Below, in pieces: positions 11,953 through 23,963 of a DNA stretch of 64,000 nt. Position numbers and translations under genes: made by a program. Each line of letters begins with the position of its first letter. The stretch's first letter is position 1. Below the pieces are notes generated by a model that was not told the origin of the DNA, made no database searches, and worked only from the letters and a program-made list of their open reading frames with translations. Source of the stretch: Diaporthe sp. PMI_573 (lineage: Eukaryota; Ascomycota; Sordariomycetes; Diaporthales; Diaporthaceae); NCBI GenBank assembly GCA_021399435.1, contig JAJTUP010000022.1, positions 1 through 64,000 of the forward strand, given 5' to 3'.

Positions 11953-12268
11953 CCACCCCCCCCAAGGCCTTCGGGAGCTCTAGACACTTAGGATTCAAGG
12001 AAGTGGTTCCTAGATAACGGCATTCCAAGTCGTGGCTTTCGGTACCACTCATCGTTGAATCAGTTTGCGAGCTTATAGGAGGCCTGAAAATCAAACGGGA
12101 CAGACTGCCTACATCCTAATAAAGATGTCTTGTTATCGACAAACGGTCCTTCTTGGATACCGTGATTTAGCATCAATGCCCGCCAACACCCCGAATGATT
12201 TTCGAACCAGGGGGCTCAAACCCTGGCCCTTTTGTTGTTAATTGAGACGGATCCAATTACTGCTAGCA

Positions 12269-12355
12269 AATTAGACGCCCCGGCCAAAAGACCAGAATTA
12301 ACAACCGAAGTTGTTACATTCTATAGCAGTATATAAGCTCTGTACCATTACAACC
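12269..12355 (+). repeat. 87-bp direct repeat, copy 2
   Basis: Second copy of the 11867-11952 repeat, about 400 bp downstream in the same orientation. The pair could be short terminal repeats of a small element (about 490 bp overall) or the promoter end of a duplicated repeat. Confidence 0.7.
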
Positions 12356-12617
12356 AGTCTACTACACCTCTACAGGCATCCCAAACTTTAAATGCAACTA
12401 TACCATTACATTAGACCCATATATGCTAACTTTGTGTAGTGTGGGTGTTTCCATTCAACGGCAAAGGAAGTCAACGTCGGGTCAGTCGTATTAGTTCCTG
12501 CAACTGTTGGAGGACGGGGCTTGATTATTGAACCAGCAGCTTTTATTGGCGCTCTGACAATGTTGAAAGTCCCTACATTGTGACTCATCAGTTGATTAGA
12601 AATCATATTCAATGTAA

Positions 12618-13184
12618 TTAGGGTTGATTTTGAAGGTCAAGACAGATGAGTGTATGAACATGCAACATACATGCCAATCCTAGCCATTCGATATCTTCAT
12701 GATCCCTAATCGTTTTAGGAGTAGTTGTCGGCGTGTTTACGTGTTGAAATTTGGCAGGAACCAGATCGAGGATGTCTCCGTAAGCAAGATCGATGGCGTC
12801 AAAAGTGAAGTCAGTCCCTGTACGGAGCAGGTGGTCAGCATTAGAAATACCTAGACTACATAGTACAATATTCAATCCACATACATTCCTGGATGGTGAA
12901 AGGGTGCTCTTCTGTGAAGACGACCTCGTCGTAAGCGCCATTGAAGACCTCAGACTCTGTGCTTCCGTCACTGCGATCGTCCCGCGCATGCGAGTGTATA
13001 ATGGAAGGGTTCTGCCGGGGTAAGGATCTCGCGAGATGAAGGCATTGTGTCGACACTTAAGTAACAGAGTATATGTGAGGATGATGATAGGACCACGTTC
13101 GTGAAATGTAAGAGAAATTTCCCAGACAGAAGTCAATTTGTGAAAACCAAGGCGTGCTGGCGAATGAGCGGCGGTGTGGCACAA
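12618..13184 (-). CDS. uncertain 188-codon open frame
   Basis: One minus-strand frame stays open for 188 codons downstream of the L-amino acid oxidase gene. I do not recognise the product. The most protein-like part is near codons 110-150 (…LLRTGTDFTFDAIDLAYG…). A 68-codon open frame in a nearby minus-strand position (12406-12612) could be a further exon. It lies next to the transposon block and may be a decayed or spurious gene. Confidence 0.2.
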   Translation of the reverse strand: MCHTAAHSPARLGFHKLTSVWEISLTFHERGPIIILTYTLLLKCRHNAFISRDPYPGRTLPLYTRMRGTIAVTEAQSLRSSMALTTRSSSQKSTLSPSRNVCGLNIVLCSLGISNADHLLRTGTDFTFDAIDLAYGDILDLVPAKFQHVNTPTTTPKTIRDHEDIEWLGLACMLHVHTLICLDLQNQP

Positions 13185-13330
13185 ATCTCGATTGCTTCCT
13201 ATTTCTGTGTGTTGCTCCCCGCTTTATGACTTGACCCACCCTGGAACAGCATGATGAGCAATTACAACGTCTATGTCAGGAGGAAAATCAATGTGATCAA
13301 GCAGAAGCGAGCAATAGCAATATTGTATTT

Positions 13331-15490
13331 TTAAATATCAATCCATCTTGCCATCCACTTATTTACAGCGGCCTTCGCTTCATCAACCAGGCCAAGCTCA
13401 AGCAGCAGCTGAACAGCTCCACGAATACCTGAGTCAAGAGCTGAGGCGATCCAAGCATGAGTGTAAGAAGTGTGCTCGCCAATAAAGATCATCTATTATT
13501 CCATTGTCAAAATTCTGCTTTCTCTGATAGAGCACCAATGGTAGGTGAGCACTTACATTATCATATGTTTTGAAGTACTCGGGGATGTAGAGCTGGTGCT
13601 GGCCGGCAATCGGGTCTGCCCAGCTACCGCTTTCCAGCGGGTCGAGGACCCAGCAGCGGCGATTATATTTACCCGTGTATAGTTGTCGAGTGTCCTCACC
13701 ATGGATCTCAACCATGGCGTCTAGCACGTACTGCACGTGCTCCTCCTCTGAGACTGAGGCCCAACGGATGCCCCAGTCGCCCGAGATGTACGACGCCAAC
13801 ATGGTGGCGGGACCGGTGCCATTGATATTGTACGAGGGGTAGCAGGTGGAGCCAATGGCGGGAATGTCGGAAGTGGTGCTGCAGCCGCCGATGATAGGGT
13901 TCTCGTAGTGCTCCCAGAACCGCTCGGAGAACTCGAGCGCAACCTTGCAAGCACTGCCGTACTGAAGCTCCTTAATGGCGTTGGAGATGGTCGGAGGCAG
14001 GGAAGGCAGACGCCACTTGCGGAGGATAGAGAAGGGGACGGCGAGGAGGGCGAAGTCGTATGAGGCGGTCTCAAAAGTCTGGTTCTTGAACGATTCGCGC
14101 CATTGGAGGTTGACCTTGGAGTTCTCCGCGTCGAACTGAACACGCTCAATCTTACGGTCCATCGTGGTGACGTCGTCAACGAGTGGGTGGAAGGCCAATG
14201 GAAGACGAGACAGACCGCCGTCGATTGTTTTGTAGCTTGCTGCTTGGAAGTACATGCCCGAGTAGAGACTTTCCCAGAAAGACGTGGTGGAGTAGCTGCC
14301 GAGGGCGTCGGTCGAGTTGAGTGAGCCTTTCAGGTAGTTCACCATGAATGCATATTCAGACCAGACATCTCCTCCGAGGCCTTGAAGACCAGAGTCAAGG
14401 AACTCACGGTGGGCCTTGAACATATTCTGCGCCATACGAATACTAAAGTCGCTGCCAGGCATATATTCATCGACCTTCTCGTCAAGACTGTTGGTAGCGT
14501 CATCGTAGACGGTGGTAGCAGCAAGAGAGGAATTGGCAGCAATCTGCGCCAGAGTAGGAGGGAGACCATTGGCAAGCTTGATGCCATTCTTGTAGGAGAG
14601 GCCGTTCTGGTTGCTCTGGATCCAGGGAATGAAGTCGACACTAAGATTCTTGTCGTGGTTGTTCAGCTCGTTCATCTCGGCGGCAAGCTGGAAAACGAGC
14701 TGGTGGTCGGTGATGTTGTAGGTTGTGTTGGTCTTGGAGTCGACATAGTGCTCAGGGAAGCGCATGGGGCCCATTTCCTGATAGGAATAGTCGAAGGGAC
14801 CACCACTGAGGTACTCTGTGTGAACACGGCCTCCGAGACGCTGACCGGCTTCGATAATGCTGATGTTGGTCATACCGGCTTGCGTGAGGACGAGGAAGGT
14901 CATCAGACCAGACATGCCAGCGCCGACAATAGCAATGTGCTTTGACTTGGCAGCGTCAACATCAACGGTGGCAGGCTCCTTATCCTTGAGGAGGTTGACA
15001 CCCTCGAACCAGGCACCCAGCGTGTCGATGCCTGTGTCGTTGTCCATCTGAATAGCTGCGACATGTAAGTTTATGGAACGGTGCAGCATCATGACATGTG
15101 TGGGGGGGGGGGGGGCGACTGACATCTCTTCTGAGCCCGGCGCTTCCAGTTGTGGTGAAGCATTTGGGGTTCACTTCGGCCCTTCAACTCCCCAGAGGCA
15201 CTCCACGCAGCAACGCATCCATTGGAAAATGCATCCTCTGGGAGAAGCCAGACGAGACGCTGAGAGTCGCGCACCTCCGACTTGATGATGGTGTGATGAG
15301 AAGTGCCAATTGAGGAATCTTGGCATGATCCATATGTGAAGGTAATGGCTTCTTCGATAGGCTCTGTTAGCGAAATGTGAATATTAGACACGCGCGAAGT
15401 TACTGCGCTTCGTAGCTCGAGCTTCATGGGAAGTCCCGAAGCCACCACAAGGGCGCTTCCGGTCACCAACGAAAGCAACCACCGAGACAT
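13331..15490 (-). CDS. secreted L-amino acid oxidase (flavin amine oxidase family)
   Basis: Predicted FAD-dependent L-amino acid oxidase of 675 residues, which would deaminate amino acids to keto acids, ammonia and H2O2, probably outside the cell. Three exons: 15490-15124, 15055-13557 and 13492-13331, with introns 15056-15123 (GTCAGT...GCAG) and 13493-13556 (GTAAGT...ATAG). The start at 15490 gives a signal peptide (MSRWLLSLVTGSALVVASG); an in-frame ATG at 15586 would bury it. The dinucleotide-binding motif GAGMSG is at residues 167-172, followed by EAGQRLGGRV, the amine-oxidase GG motif. The last exon supplies IFIGEHTSYTHAW, the C-terminal FAD-binding segment. Length and ends fit fungal secreted oxidases. 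The first intron holds a run of 14 G (on the plus strand). Exact substrate is not deducible. Confidence 0.88.
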
Positions 15491-16752
15491 TGCGAAGAAA
15501 GATGGTCGCTTAGAGTCTGTAGAGTTGGCCTTAGGGCGAGCACGATTCTCTGAGAATCTCCCTTCACTTGCCGGACATGCGACCACACATTATTATAGAT
15601 GATTTGAGGCATCTTTTACAGTATGCCGGCCGCGATTAAGACGCCGGCCGCGATCCGGAACTTCATCAAATGAATATCGATACGGGCCGATGCCAACAGC
15701 ATGAACCATCCTATCGGTGGCCAACTTCACAATATCGGCACTCGGGTGGCAGCCGACTGGCGATGTCGGACTGCTTGGAAGTCTTGGTCGGACAATGGCA
15801 GATACAGCATCAAGGGCAGCGAGATCCGGAACATCTGTAAAGAAGTCCGGTCTCCATCGAAGACTATTCCCCACCTTTCAGTTCTCTTGCTCTGCCAAAA
15901 TAAGCAGCCATGCCAAAATAAGCAGGTAGAAGCGCGAATCAAGAGGCAACTCACTGGCACGGCTTACCGTGTGGTCAGCATGCAGACTGACGGTGTAAAC
16001 GGGCAGACTTCGTCAGCCTAGAGGGTTCGAGTCATTGGATGCTGGATCTTATCAGTGGAGGCGGAGCAGTGTAGGTGGGAAGATAGGGAAAAGAAATAGT
16101 ACCGGCCATTTTGACTTGTTTGCTTGGACAACATACTTACTCAGCCGAGCCTCCTCTCTTGGCTTGCGTATGTCAGCAGATAATGCAAATCATTGTGTTG
16201 GTGTTCACCCTTGCTTGAGAAAACCAGGTGGCTGCTGGGCTGTCCATCTCCCGTGTCTGTGCTGTCTACACACTTTCTAGCAGTATGTTTACTCGCGCTT
16301 TGCCTATCAACATCGCTAGCGAGAAGAACGGAGACGAGCGGAGTCCTCGGAAATCAAAAGATTTCGGTGCTCGAGATCGGAGCATTGATTGGTGTCGACC
16401 GATATACCGTGAGATATAATCCCAACATACAACACCACGTAATGTCCATTCTGTATCAGCGTGGGCTAGTGGGGAGGCGTGAGATCGTATCATGCCAACG
16501 AAATACGGCACTCGATTTGTACGAAACAGTTGAGCAGATTGCACTTGCAAGTCTTGGCAATTTTTTTTTCGCACGGATACGAGCGAGCCGGGTTGTTTGA
16601 TATTCTGGAGATAGAGAGGACCACAACTCTGTGGTGGTATCTCGGAGTCGGTGTCAGCGAGCTGACCAACCCGGCTCCGGTAGCGGGAGTGCCTTTCAAA
16701 CCGCAGGACCGTGACTGCTCGAGAACTGTGGGCTTGAGCGGGTAAGTGGCCA
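15491..16752. other. intergenic, promoter side of the oxidase gene
   Basis: No convincing gene. Short overlapping open frames occur on both strands without domain features. The duplicated 11-mer GCCAAAATAAG lies at 15894-15920, and GCCGGCCGCGAT occurs twice near 15625-15655. Confidence 0.5.
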
Positions 16753-16983
16753 TCATTGCCAGCCGGAACCTGGAACTTCAATGAGTAATGGAACGTAACT
16801 TTGAGGGGAAGCAAGAAGAAACGAACCCATAGGCAAGCCTCGAGAGTTGTGATAAGGACAACCACCGCAACTTTGGGGCCGCTGGTGGACGAGAGTGCCG
16901 GACGCCACTAATTGGTCGAAAATGGCCAGGATCAATTCCACCGGAAAAGATAAGAGATGTCTCGGCATGTGGGCGGAAAGCAA
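16753..16983 (-). pseudogene. F-box fragment
   Basis: A 76-codon open frame begins with residues resembling a fungal F-box start (LLSFPVELILAIFDQL near residues 10-25), the Skp1-binding motif of SCF ubiquitin-ligase receptors. The remainder is not recognisable, and no downstream minus-strand exon continues it, so it looks like the surviving 5' end of a lost F-box gene. A real short or multi-exon gene cannot be excluded. Confidence 0.3.
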
Positions 16984-19337
16984 GTTGGTTGGTAGACGTC
17001 GAGAGAGAAAGAAATATCAGAGGAAAACCAAATGACGACGGCTGAAGCCGTTATAATTGAATTGACAGAAAGACAGCATTTACTGGGGAGTCATTATGTC
17101 TTAATAGAGTTTGAAGTGTAACGTGCACAAGGGTTTCAATGTCGTAAGAAATCATCCTTTTGCATCATTGACAGCCAATGGGAGACCCCCACAGTCGTGG
17201 AGCGCTTGGCAACCTGGGTGCTAGGACTCTGCAGATTGACAGAGCCCTTGGTGGGTTGATTCACGCCGTGCCCGAACCCTTGACGCAGAAACGATCTGGT
17301 GGGCGGGACTCTAGACTTCTGGGCTCGTTGCGAAGCATCGCTCGAGGTGGCGATGATAGCCAAACTGTCGATGTCGTTTATTCCCTAACGCTCTTCACGG
17401 CCTCCTTCCAGTGGCGTTATAGCGTTTTATTGCAGAGTCTTTGCTGTGGAGTCGTTAGATTCGGTACGAGGAGGCTGGTGAAATTGGGGAAGTATGCGTT
17501 GCAGAACGCAGGAGGAAACAGACATAACCTGCTGGCAATGCTAAGCGCCGATTAAAGGCTTCCGATGTCGTAGTCGAAGATTAAGAGTATTAAATCGATG
17601 GGCAAGAGTTGCCCGAAGACGAGTTGCGTCTCCATGCCGACATCACGACATCACGAGCACCGCGCTTCGAGCATTCAGGGATTCGCCCAGCCCCATAATC
17701 ACATTGGCTGCATCCTGGGTCGAGCACAAAATGCAGCTTTCAAATTTCTGCCGCCCAACTGGATTGCACCCGCCACTATACTCAAAAAGCACCAGCAAAA
17801 GATATATTACATAAACTACTGAATTGTCCTAATATAAATCTAAACAGGACAGTTTTTTTTTTCGACCGCGTTATCGCGGGAGGCTTGCTTTGCTACAAGT
17901 CCTATGGCCAAGGTCTGGGCGCTTGCAATGCGCATTGCAACTGCGATTTTGTGGTGGAACGGAATGGAGGCAGGCCATCCTTGATATTGTTTGAGAATCA
18001 ACGCGGATACTACTTTGTCCAAGCCGAAGGATTTGACGGGACCAAGCCGATCGAGGTGTAAGCCATGGGAACCTGAGGCGGCTCAATGTGTGTAGACACG
18101 CAGAAGTCAATGCGTGTTGAGCGCGCCGTCCGGACCATAGTATGTTCTTGTTTATCCGTAGCCAATTTCCTGTTTCCCGTATTCCTTGAACACCATCCTA
18201 ATTGCTGTTTGTTACTGACCGGAAGAATCTGGCATTTAAGATATCCTCTTCCAAGGGACAGATTTGTTCTTGAAGCTGCCCCAGGGTGTTGTATACTGGC
18301 AACACGAAACTGCTATGTTCTATTAAGATTATTGACAATATTGTGTGTTTGCACAGAAGACTTCGAAGAGAGTTCAAAGGACACTACATTTACAGGATCA
18401 TTTTCGCAACAAGAACTGACCAGATTACTTACCGAGGAGAGTAGTACAGATGAGGAAAGCTTGAAACTTATATTCGAGGAATATCGACTGGTCTGGTGGT
18501 TAAGCACTACAAAGTACTGCATTTACTGGGTATGTAGTATGGCTATGTGTATTCCTAAGTGTAACTTGAATGACTCCGAGGCTCTAATTTGTTCGTAGCA
18601 GTTTGTCTGTATTTTTGAATCTTTTTTCTTTCTGGACCACGGGAGGAGAACAGTGAAGGAGGAGGGGGGGATGTTGTCGTGCCTAGCTCAATTCTCCCCT
18701 TCAGATCTAAGCACGCTATCGCAAAGTTTCCCGCCAGACGAAACCAGCCCGAGGAATCGCAGTATATTGAGATAGGTACATGTTGACCAGACACCATCTA
18801 TCTGGGTTCCAGCCCGTCCTCCCGCGTGCTAACATCAAATTAAAGACCTCCTCCTTGTTCGCTGGTTCCTCCGCAAAAATGTATGGAAACCCCACGTGGT
18901 TCTGGATATGAAAATCAAACGCGGCCATAGATGTTGGACGGAAATTCGACATGCTTTGGGTCTGGTAATACCCGAGATTCGACCACCGACGTCCTTTGAT
19001 GTGGTGACGATAAGAACAATGCTGTTAGTCTTTGTGGCCGCCGTTGCGTGAGAGGCCAGCCAAAGAAATGCTCAGGAAGCAAGGCAGCACTAGAAAATAG
19101 ACCAGCATTTTCGGAGCTAGGGTGTGTAGTATATAAAAAGAGATAAATTCAAGGGAGTTGAATGTCGTTCTAGTGATGGGTTTGCGAGCGTCGAGGAAAA
19201 CTGTGAGATTGCAGGCATGTCGTGAACTTGGAGCGGTAAAGCATGATCTGGCGAGGGTTGGAAGCCCGACTCTTTAATAAGATGCGGCACAATCATCATC
19301 TTCAGTTTCTCCATGATCCCATGGTAAATGACCGTCT
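16984..19337. other. intergenic with unassigned short open frames
   Basis: No gene recognised. A 170-codon plus frame (18086-18598) has an acidic stretch near residues 95-130 but no known domain. A 78-codon minus frame (18716-18952) is likewise unknown. Near 17862-17880 is the small palindrome CCGCGTTATCGCGG after a T run. 18660-18670 is a G run. Confidence 0.4.
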
Positions 19338-20242
19338 TTAGAGACCATCTTTAGAGATCGTCTTGCTTACGCTAAGGTCATCCTGGCATGAATCCCGATC
19401 AATGTGGTTTCGGAGTATATCAACCATATCCTGCCGCCCGTGCATTTGGGCAGCCTTCATCACGGTCAGGCCGGACCAGCTGGGAGACGAGACGTCAGCT
19501 CCATAGGTGAGAAGACACTGAACAGCCTCGACGCTCCCATCCTTGACCGCGCGATGGAGAGGCGTGCCGGTATACGAAGCACGCGGCCGATGGAACGCCT
19601 TGGGGTCCACTTCCATCTCGTTGGCATCTGCGCCGTGATCGAGGAGTATTTTGAGTATTTCGACCCGTGGCGGAACAGGCTGGAAGTTGCCTTGATCGAT
19701 CTCAATAGCACTTGTGGTAGCGGCTGCGTGGAGGGCTAGCGTTCCTTTTCTTCTCGCGCCGTGTTCGACTAGCAGTTTTACTGTCGAAGGCGGATAGGTT
19801 GCCGCTGCAAGTGTCAGGAGGTCTACCGTGTTACCACGTCGTGGTGGAACATTTGGGTCTGCTCCGTGCTCCAGCAACCAGCGCATACAAGTCTCATGAC
19901 CTAGAGCCAGCCTGAGGAATTATTAGCTCAAATGGACGTCTATCCTTCGATCCACTGTATTTCTTACTTCAGCGGCGTGGAATCGTCATAGAAACCATTC
20001 AGGCTTCCACCCGCACGAAGCCAAGCCTCGCAGAATTCGGGGCCTTGATTTGTCCAGGACTTGACCATGACTTTAATCACACGGGCCGTCATTGGAGTGC
20101 CTTGCCGCAAGAGCGACGAGAACAAGGATAATTGCCCGTTCTTCACGGCTAGGCAGAGAGAGTGCTCGTCGTTGATGGTTGCCAATAGCTCGATCCTCCC
20201 TTTGCTCTGCACCTCGTCGCCTCCGACCGTGATCGATTCCAT
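19338..20242 (-). CDS. ankyrin-repeat protein
   Basis: Predicted 282-residue protein in two exons (20242-19968 and 19911-19338) joined across a 56-nt intron (GTAAGA...CTCAG). Splicing reads ...TPLK then LALGHETCMRWLLEHGADPNVP, the join falling inside an ankyrin repeat. Further repeats follow: LLVEHGARRKGTLALHAAA, ILLDHGADANEMEV, GTPLHRAVKDGSVEAVQCLL and a terminal GLTVMKAAQMHGRQDMVDIL, so there are four to five repeats over residues 85-265. The N-terminal 80 residues are degenerate ankyrin-like (CLAVKNGQLSLFSSLLRQG). There is no signal peptide or catalytic domain. The partner is unknown; fungal ankyrin proteins of this size are abundant and fast-evolving. Confidence 0.75.
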
Positions 20243-21267
20243 GTTGTACTAACCAATCAGAGCCCGCTGTTCAACTCAGACTTCTTTTCACCTCCCCTGA
20301 GACGGTCCTCAAGTCCTATGGCAACGAGGGCACAAGTTGGCTGTGAAGATTTGTTGATTTACAGCTACGGTAGCCTAACTAAAAGAATAGAAACGGCAGC
20401 AAAGCTGCGAAATGGCGTCGCTCTGATTGTAGAGGCCAGTTGGGCTGATAAGATAAGCTATGTGCATGGACCCAACTGGTTTGGTCTTGCGGGCGTTCAG
20501 CTTGCACAATGACGGACTGCTGCCTTTGGGCCAGCTCTGCAGTGGTAGCCCATCCCCCCCCCCACCCCCATGGTACTTTTTACAGTCTTCACCACAAAAG
20601 TTGACCGAACTACCCTCTTTATTTAATCAATCTGGGCCACGTGCCACAGACAATTTTATTCTAAACCTACTGTTATCGGCTTTTTTTTTAAAAAAAAAAA
20701 TAACGCTGGGTGTTTAAGCGTTTACCACTGTATGAAGGGACCGGCTACATACTGCTTAAGAAGCGTACGTATACGGATTAAAAACGAAACCACTTAGCCC
20801 GAAGATGCCTTCCCGCACATGCTTCGCTAAAGCGAGCCCAGTAAAGCACAATACGCCACATTATACTCGAGCGTGTGCGCTTGAACAAAAGAACACAGAT
20901 TTTACACTCGTACGAAAGAAACAACCTGTACCGTGCCTAGGATTTGCTGCAGTAATTGAAATCCACATTGCTTTCGAAGGCACTCCCTGCCTAGGTGCCT
21001 ACACGTATGAGCGATATTCTCCGGCCTTGATTCCAACATGCTCTCGCATTTCAACCCACAGGTGCAAAAGAAGCGTCCTGGCGTGGAAATACGTGGAAAT
21101 AGCCCTGGGCAATTAGATTCTGGCCATCTGCGCCCACTTCGACTACAAATATCGCACACTCGCCACTCCCAGTCGACACGGCCGCATGTGGACTCCTTAA
21201 TGCTCCCGATAGTGTTCAGCTTACTCCGGACTCGCTCAGTCGACTTGCTCAGCCCATTGATCATCCC
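20243..21267. other. intergenic
   Basis: No gene supported. Holds a C-rich run near 20548-20566, a T9A10-type run near 20678-20700, and a pyrimidine-rich stretch (repeated CTTCCCC) near 21285-21310 that lies at the 3' end of the next gene. Confidence 0.5.
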
Positions 21268-23117
21268 TTACTCCATGCCTCTGCCTCTTCCCCTTCCCCT
21301 TCCCCTCATCCTTGCCCTCCCCCATTCTCCCCGGCGTGCACTCTGTCCCATTTCACCTCGCTGTTCATATAGCTGGGCCACGTCAACCGAGTTGTAATCC
21401 TCGGAACATGAAGGTCGCATCTCCCTTGGCGCGGCCGCAAAGAGCTCGACCTCTGACGCGCTCAGCCCATCCTGCGGGCCATATATTGCGGTGCCTTGAC
21501 AATCCCATGAGACGGAGTCGACACAAAGCGAATGGACCAAATGAGTGGTTGCGTGCTCGACAAACCTGCCGATAGGCATGCCCAGATCCTCTGGGTACTT
21601 TCCCTCGAGGCGATCCGGGTCCAGTCCGCGATTTGCACATATTCTCTTCAGAGAGGCCACGTAATGCGGGTTGGTGCTGGCTTTCGCTTCCTCCATCAGT
21701 TCATCGTAGGGCTCGATATCATCGGCGATGCTGTCCCAGGCCTTCTCGTAGTCCGCCACGATAAGCGCCCGGGCGACGACGGCTCGTGCCGCTGGCTTGC
21801 GCCGCACCAGCTCCAAGTATGTCTCGGCGGCGGCTCGCAGGGGATACCAGATCTGCCAGGGAAGATCGAAGTCGTCGGTGTCTTCCTTGATCCGTGATAG
21901 GTCGTTGCTCATGATGAAGCGGGCGGTGATGTCGCTGGAGTACTTCTCGGCGTCAGGCTGGAGGGAGCACCACTTTGCAAATATGGTACTGTGATAAATG
22001 CCCCGCATAACACAGGGTGCCTCGGCTCTCGAAACGCGCAGTGGTCGCCGCAGGCGCGCGTACCTGTCGACGTTGCCGTAGTACGCGGCCATCAGGATCA
22101 GCAGGTCTTTGTTGCCCCAGGGAAGGTCTACGGGTAAGGGGTTCCACAGAAGCTCTGCCATCTCCTCGCTCAGTAGCTTGTCAGAATCCTGTGAGTTTCG
22201 GGACGCAGATGTGTATTCATCGACGTTCCAATCCTCGGTGATGTTGAAGTAGCACGGTGCGAGTTCACTGTTGACCGAATAAGGAGGGTCAAGGCGCGTC
22301 TTGTCCTGCATGCCAAACCGTGACGATAGACGCAGCTCCCGGAAGTCACGCCTCAGTTCCAAAGTGGAAAAGACTGCTGTGTCTCCGTTGAGGCCATACC
22401 TCGCAGGTTTCGGGGAGTCCAGGTCCACGCCCCTCGCGTAGTCGTCCATGACCTGCCAACGCACAGGCTGGCGGATAATTTGGTTAAAAATCCCCTGACT
22501 TGCATTGCTGCTGCAGTCCTCGTCGCTTCCCTGGGATCGGTTTCGCATGACGCTGTCTCGAGCCTCCTCGGCGATAGAGACATCAGGAAGGAGATCAAGC
22601 TCGGAGTAGAGGTCTTTGTAGCCAGCAACAGCGCAGGCACGCCCAACCTGATACCGCATCTGTGGATAACGCCTTGCGAGCTGCCGGTAGGTGTCCTCTG
22701 TTGCGGTGTCGGGGTACCAGATGCAGTAAGGGAACTCCTCAGCCGCTGAAATGTCCGGTATCTCATTGCTCATGATGGCCCGGGCGTGCAGTGCCCGAGC
22801 GAACGCAGGGTCCTGCCCGGCTGACCCTGGCAGTACCGGTATCTCAGCAGCGAAGCCGTAGTGATGTCGGATTCCACGTAGTACGCAGAGCCCCGTCACA
22901 TGGGACATGAGACTTGGGTCGTTGGTTGGCAGCTTCTCGCCTCGTAGAGCGGCTTTGCAGATTTCCTCGCTGTAGATCTTGTCGTCATTGTACCATTCAT
23001 CTGCGAGGCAGAAATCAGCTGTCCGCCGCGTGGGGAATTTTTACAGTGGTTCCCCAGTGATTTATCATCGTACCGCCAGATCCGACTGTCCAGTCTACCT
23101 CGCCGGCTGCGTCCCAT
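21268..23117 (-). CDS. protein of unknown function with an internal two-fold repeat
   Basis: Predicted 601-residue protein. Exons 23117-23045 and 23000-21268 are joined over a 44-nt intron (GTAAAA...CTCGCAG, with CTGAT branch site), giving ...LGNHYEWYNDDK. Two halves share the same module: residues about 70-150 (GIRHHYGF...ARAIMSNEI...CIWYPDTATEDTYRQL) and 340-430 (GIYHSTIF...ARFIMSNDL...QIWYPLRAAAETYLEL), each followed by a helix such as ARALIVADYEKAWDSI. I do not know a named domain for this module. No signal peptide or membrane segment. The C-terminus ends in an RG-rich tail (RGRGRGRG). An upstream in-frame ATG at 23186 could extend the start by 23 residues. Confidence 0.7.
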
Positions 23118-23389
23118 GATTTTGGTGTCATCTGCATTGTGCTGTGCTGGCCTCAGCAGACGCTCTAATGATTTGGGCACCAACAAGGCGGCATGACATA
23201 CCTGGTTGGTTGGACCTGATCACGAAATTGGCTGTTGGTGGACTGCTGATGAATGGAAGTCATAAAGCAGCAAATCGGCTGCACCAGATGGAGAGGACTG
23301 TGGTGTTGGTGAACCCCGATGGGTTACGGTGCTGTGTATGTTGTGGGTGCGGACGTCCAAGAGACAACCTACGACTCCTAGACATGGCC

Positions 23390-23497
23390 TGCCTCGATTG
23401 GTCTCTCTCCATTGGCCTCAATCCTTCCTCAATTGGCCTCCAGCGTGCCTGTGTTGGCCTCAACTCCGCCTTGACCGGCCTCACACCTGCGTCCAAC
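23390..23497. repeat. 21-bp minisatellite, about five units
   Basis: The core GGCCTC recurs at 23414, 23435, 23456 and 23477, exactly 21 bp apart, with a weaker unit before it. Because 21 is a multiple of three, both strands read as heptads (minus: RP-centred units such as LRPTQAR, WRPIEEG, LRPMERD; plus: SIGL/VGL units). I do not see a complete gene around it. Confidence 0.65.
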
Positions 23498-23942
23498 CAG
23501 GCTCTGCCATCCACTCAGTAGCACCACATTCTATTGCTACCGTGCCATTGAGCGTATAATGCTGTCCAGTGCTGATTGCTCTGGTCGTAAAAAACGCAGT
23601 ACGTACAGCCCTGGCAATCACTGACCGTATGTCCAGAGCAGTTAAGCATCCTTTACATGATGCTCGGATCCTGTGTACAACACAGTGATTCGGCATATCA
23701 TTGACAAAAGTAAGAAACAGGACACCGCTTTAGCGATTGTCTGCCTGTTTTTTAAGTATGAAAACATTGGCAAAGGCCTTGCGGATCATGAGTATCACCA
23801 TAAGCGCTTGTGACCTTGTTCTGCCAATCGGGCGTATTCTGCCGTTCGGGGTTGGTCCAGCCGTGTTTGGGGCTGCCTAGGGCAGACAGGTTCCCAATGT
23901 CACCATCAGGTCCCTGGAACATGTTGTCTTGGGGGGCAAAAA

Positions 23943-23960
23943 GGCAAAAAAGTGCAAAAG
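23943..23960 (-). terminator. RNA polymerase III T-run terminators
   Basis: Immediately downstream of the tRNA on its own strand are T4 (about 23954-23957) and T6 runs (about 23945-23950). Such T-runs terminate RNA polymerase III, which supports an active tRNA transcription unit. Confidence 0.65.
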
Positions 23961-23963
23961 ATA

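Larger units (their letters stand above)
11420..12405. other. border between AT-rich block and gene-bearing sequence
   Basis: AT-rich up to about 11740, then mixed composition. It contains a pair of 86-87 bp direct repeats (11867-11952 and 12269-12355) and an 8-10 C run near 11950. No supportable gene. Confidence 0.5.
23118..23963. other. intergenic with 21-bp minisatellite
   Basis: Upstream region of the repeat protein on one side and 3' flank of the tRNA gene on the other. Contains the 21-bp tandem repeat at 23390-23497. Nothing else recognised. Confidence 0.5.

Noticed and set aside
14382..14945. 187-codon plus-strand open frame
   Set aside because: Antisense shadow of the L-amino acid oxidase exon; no domain.
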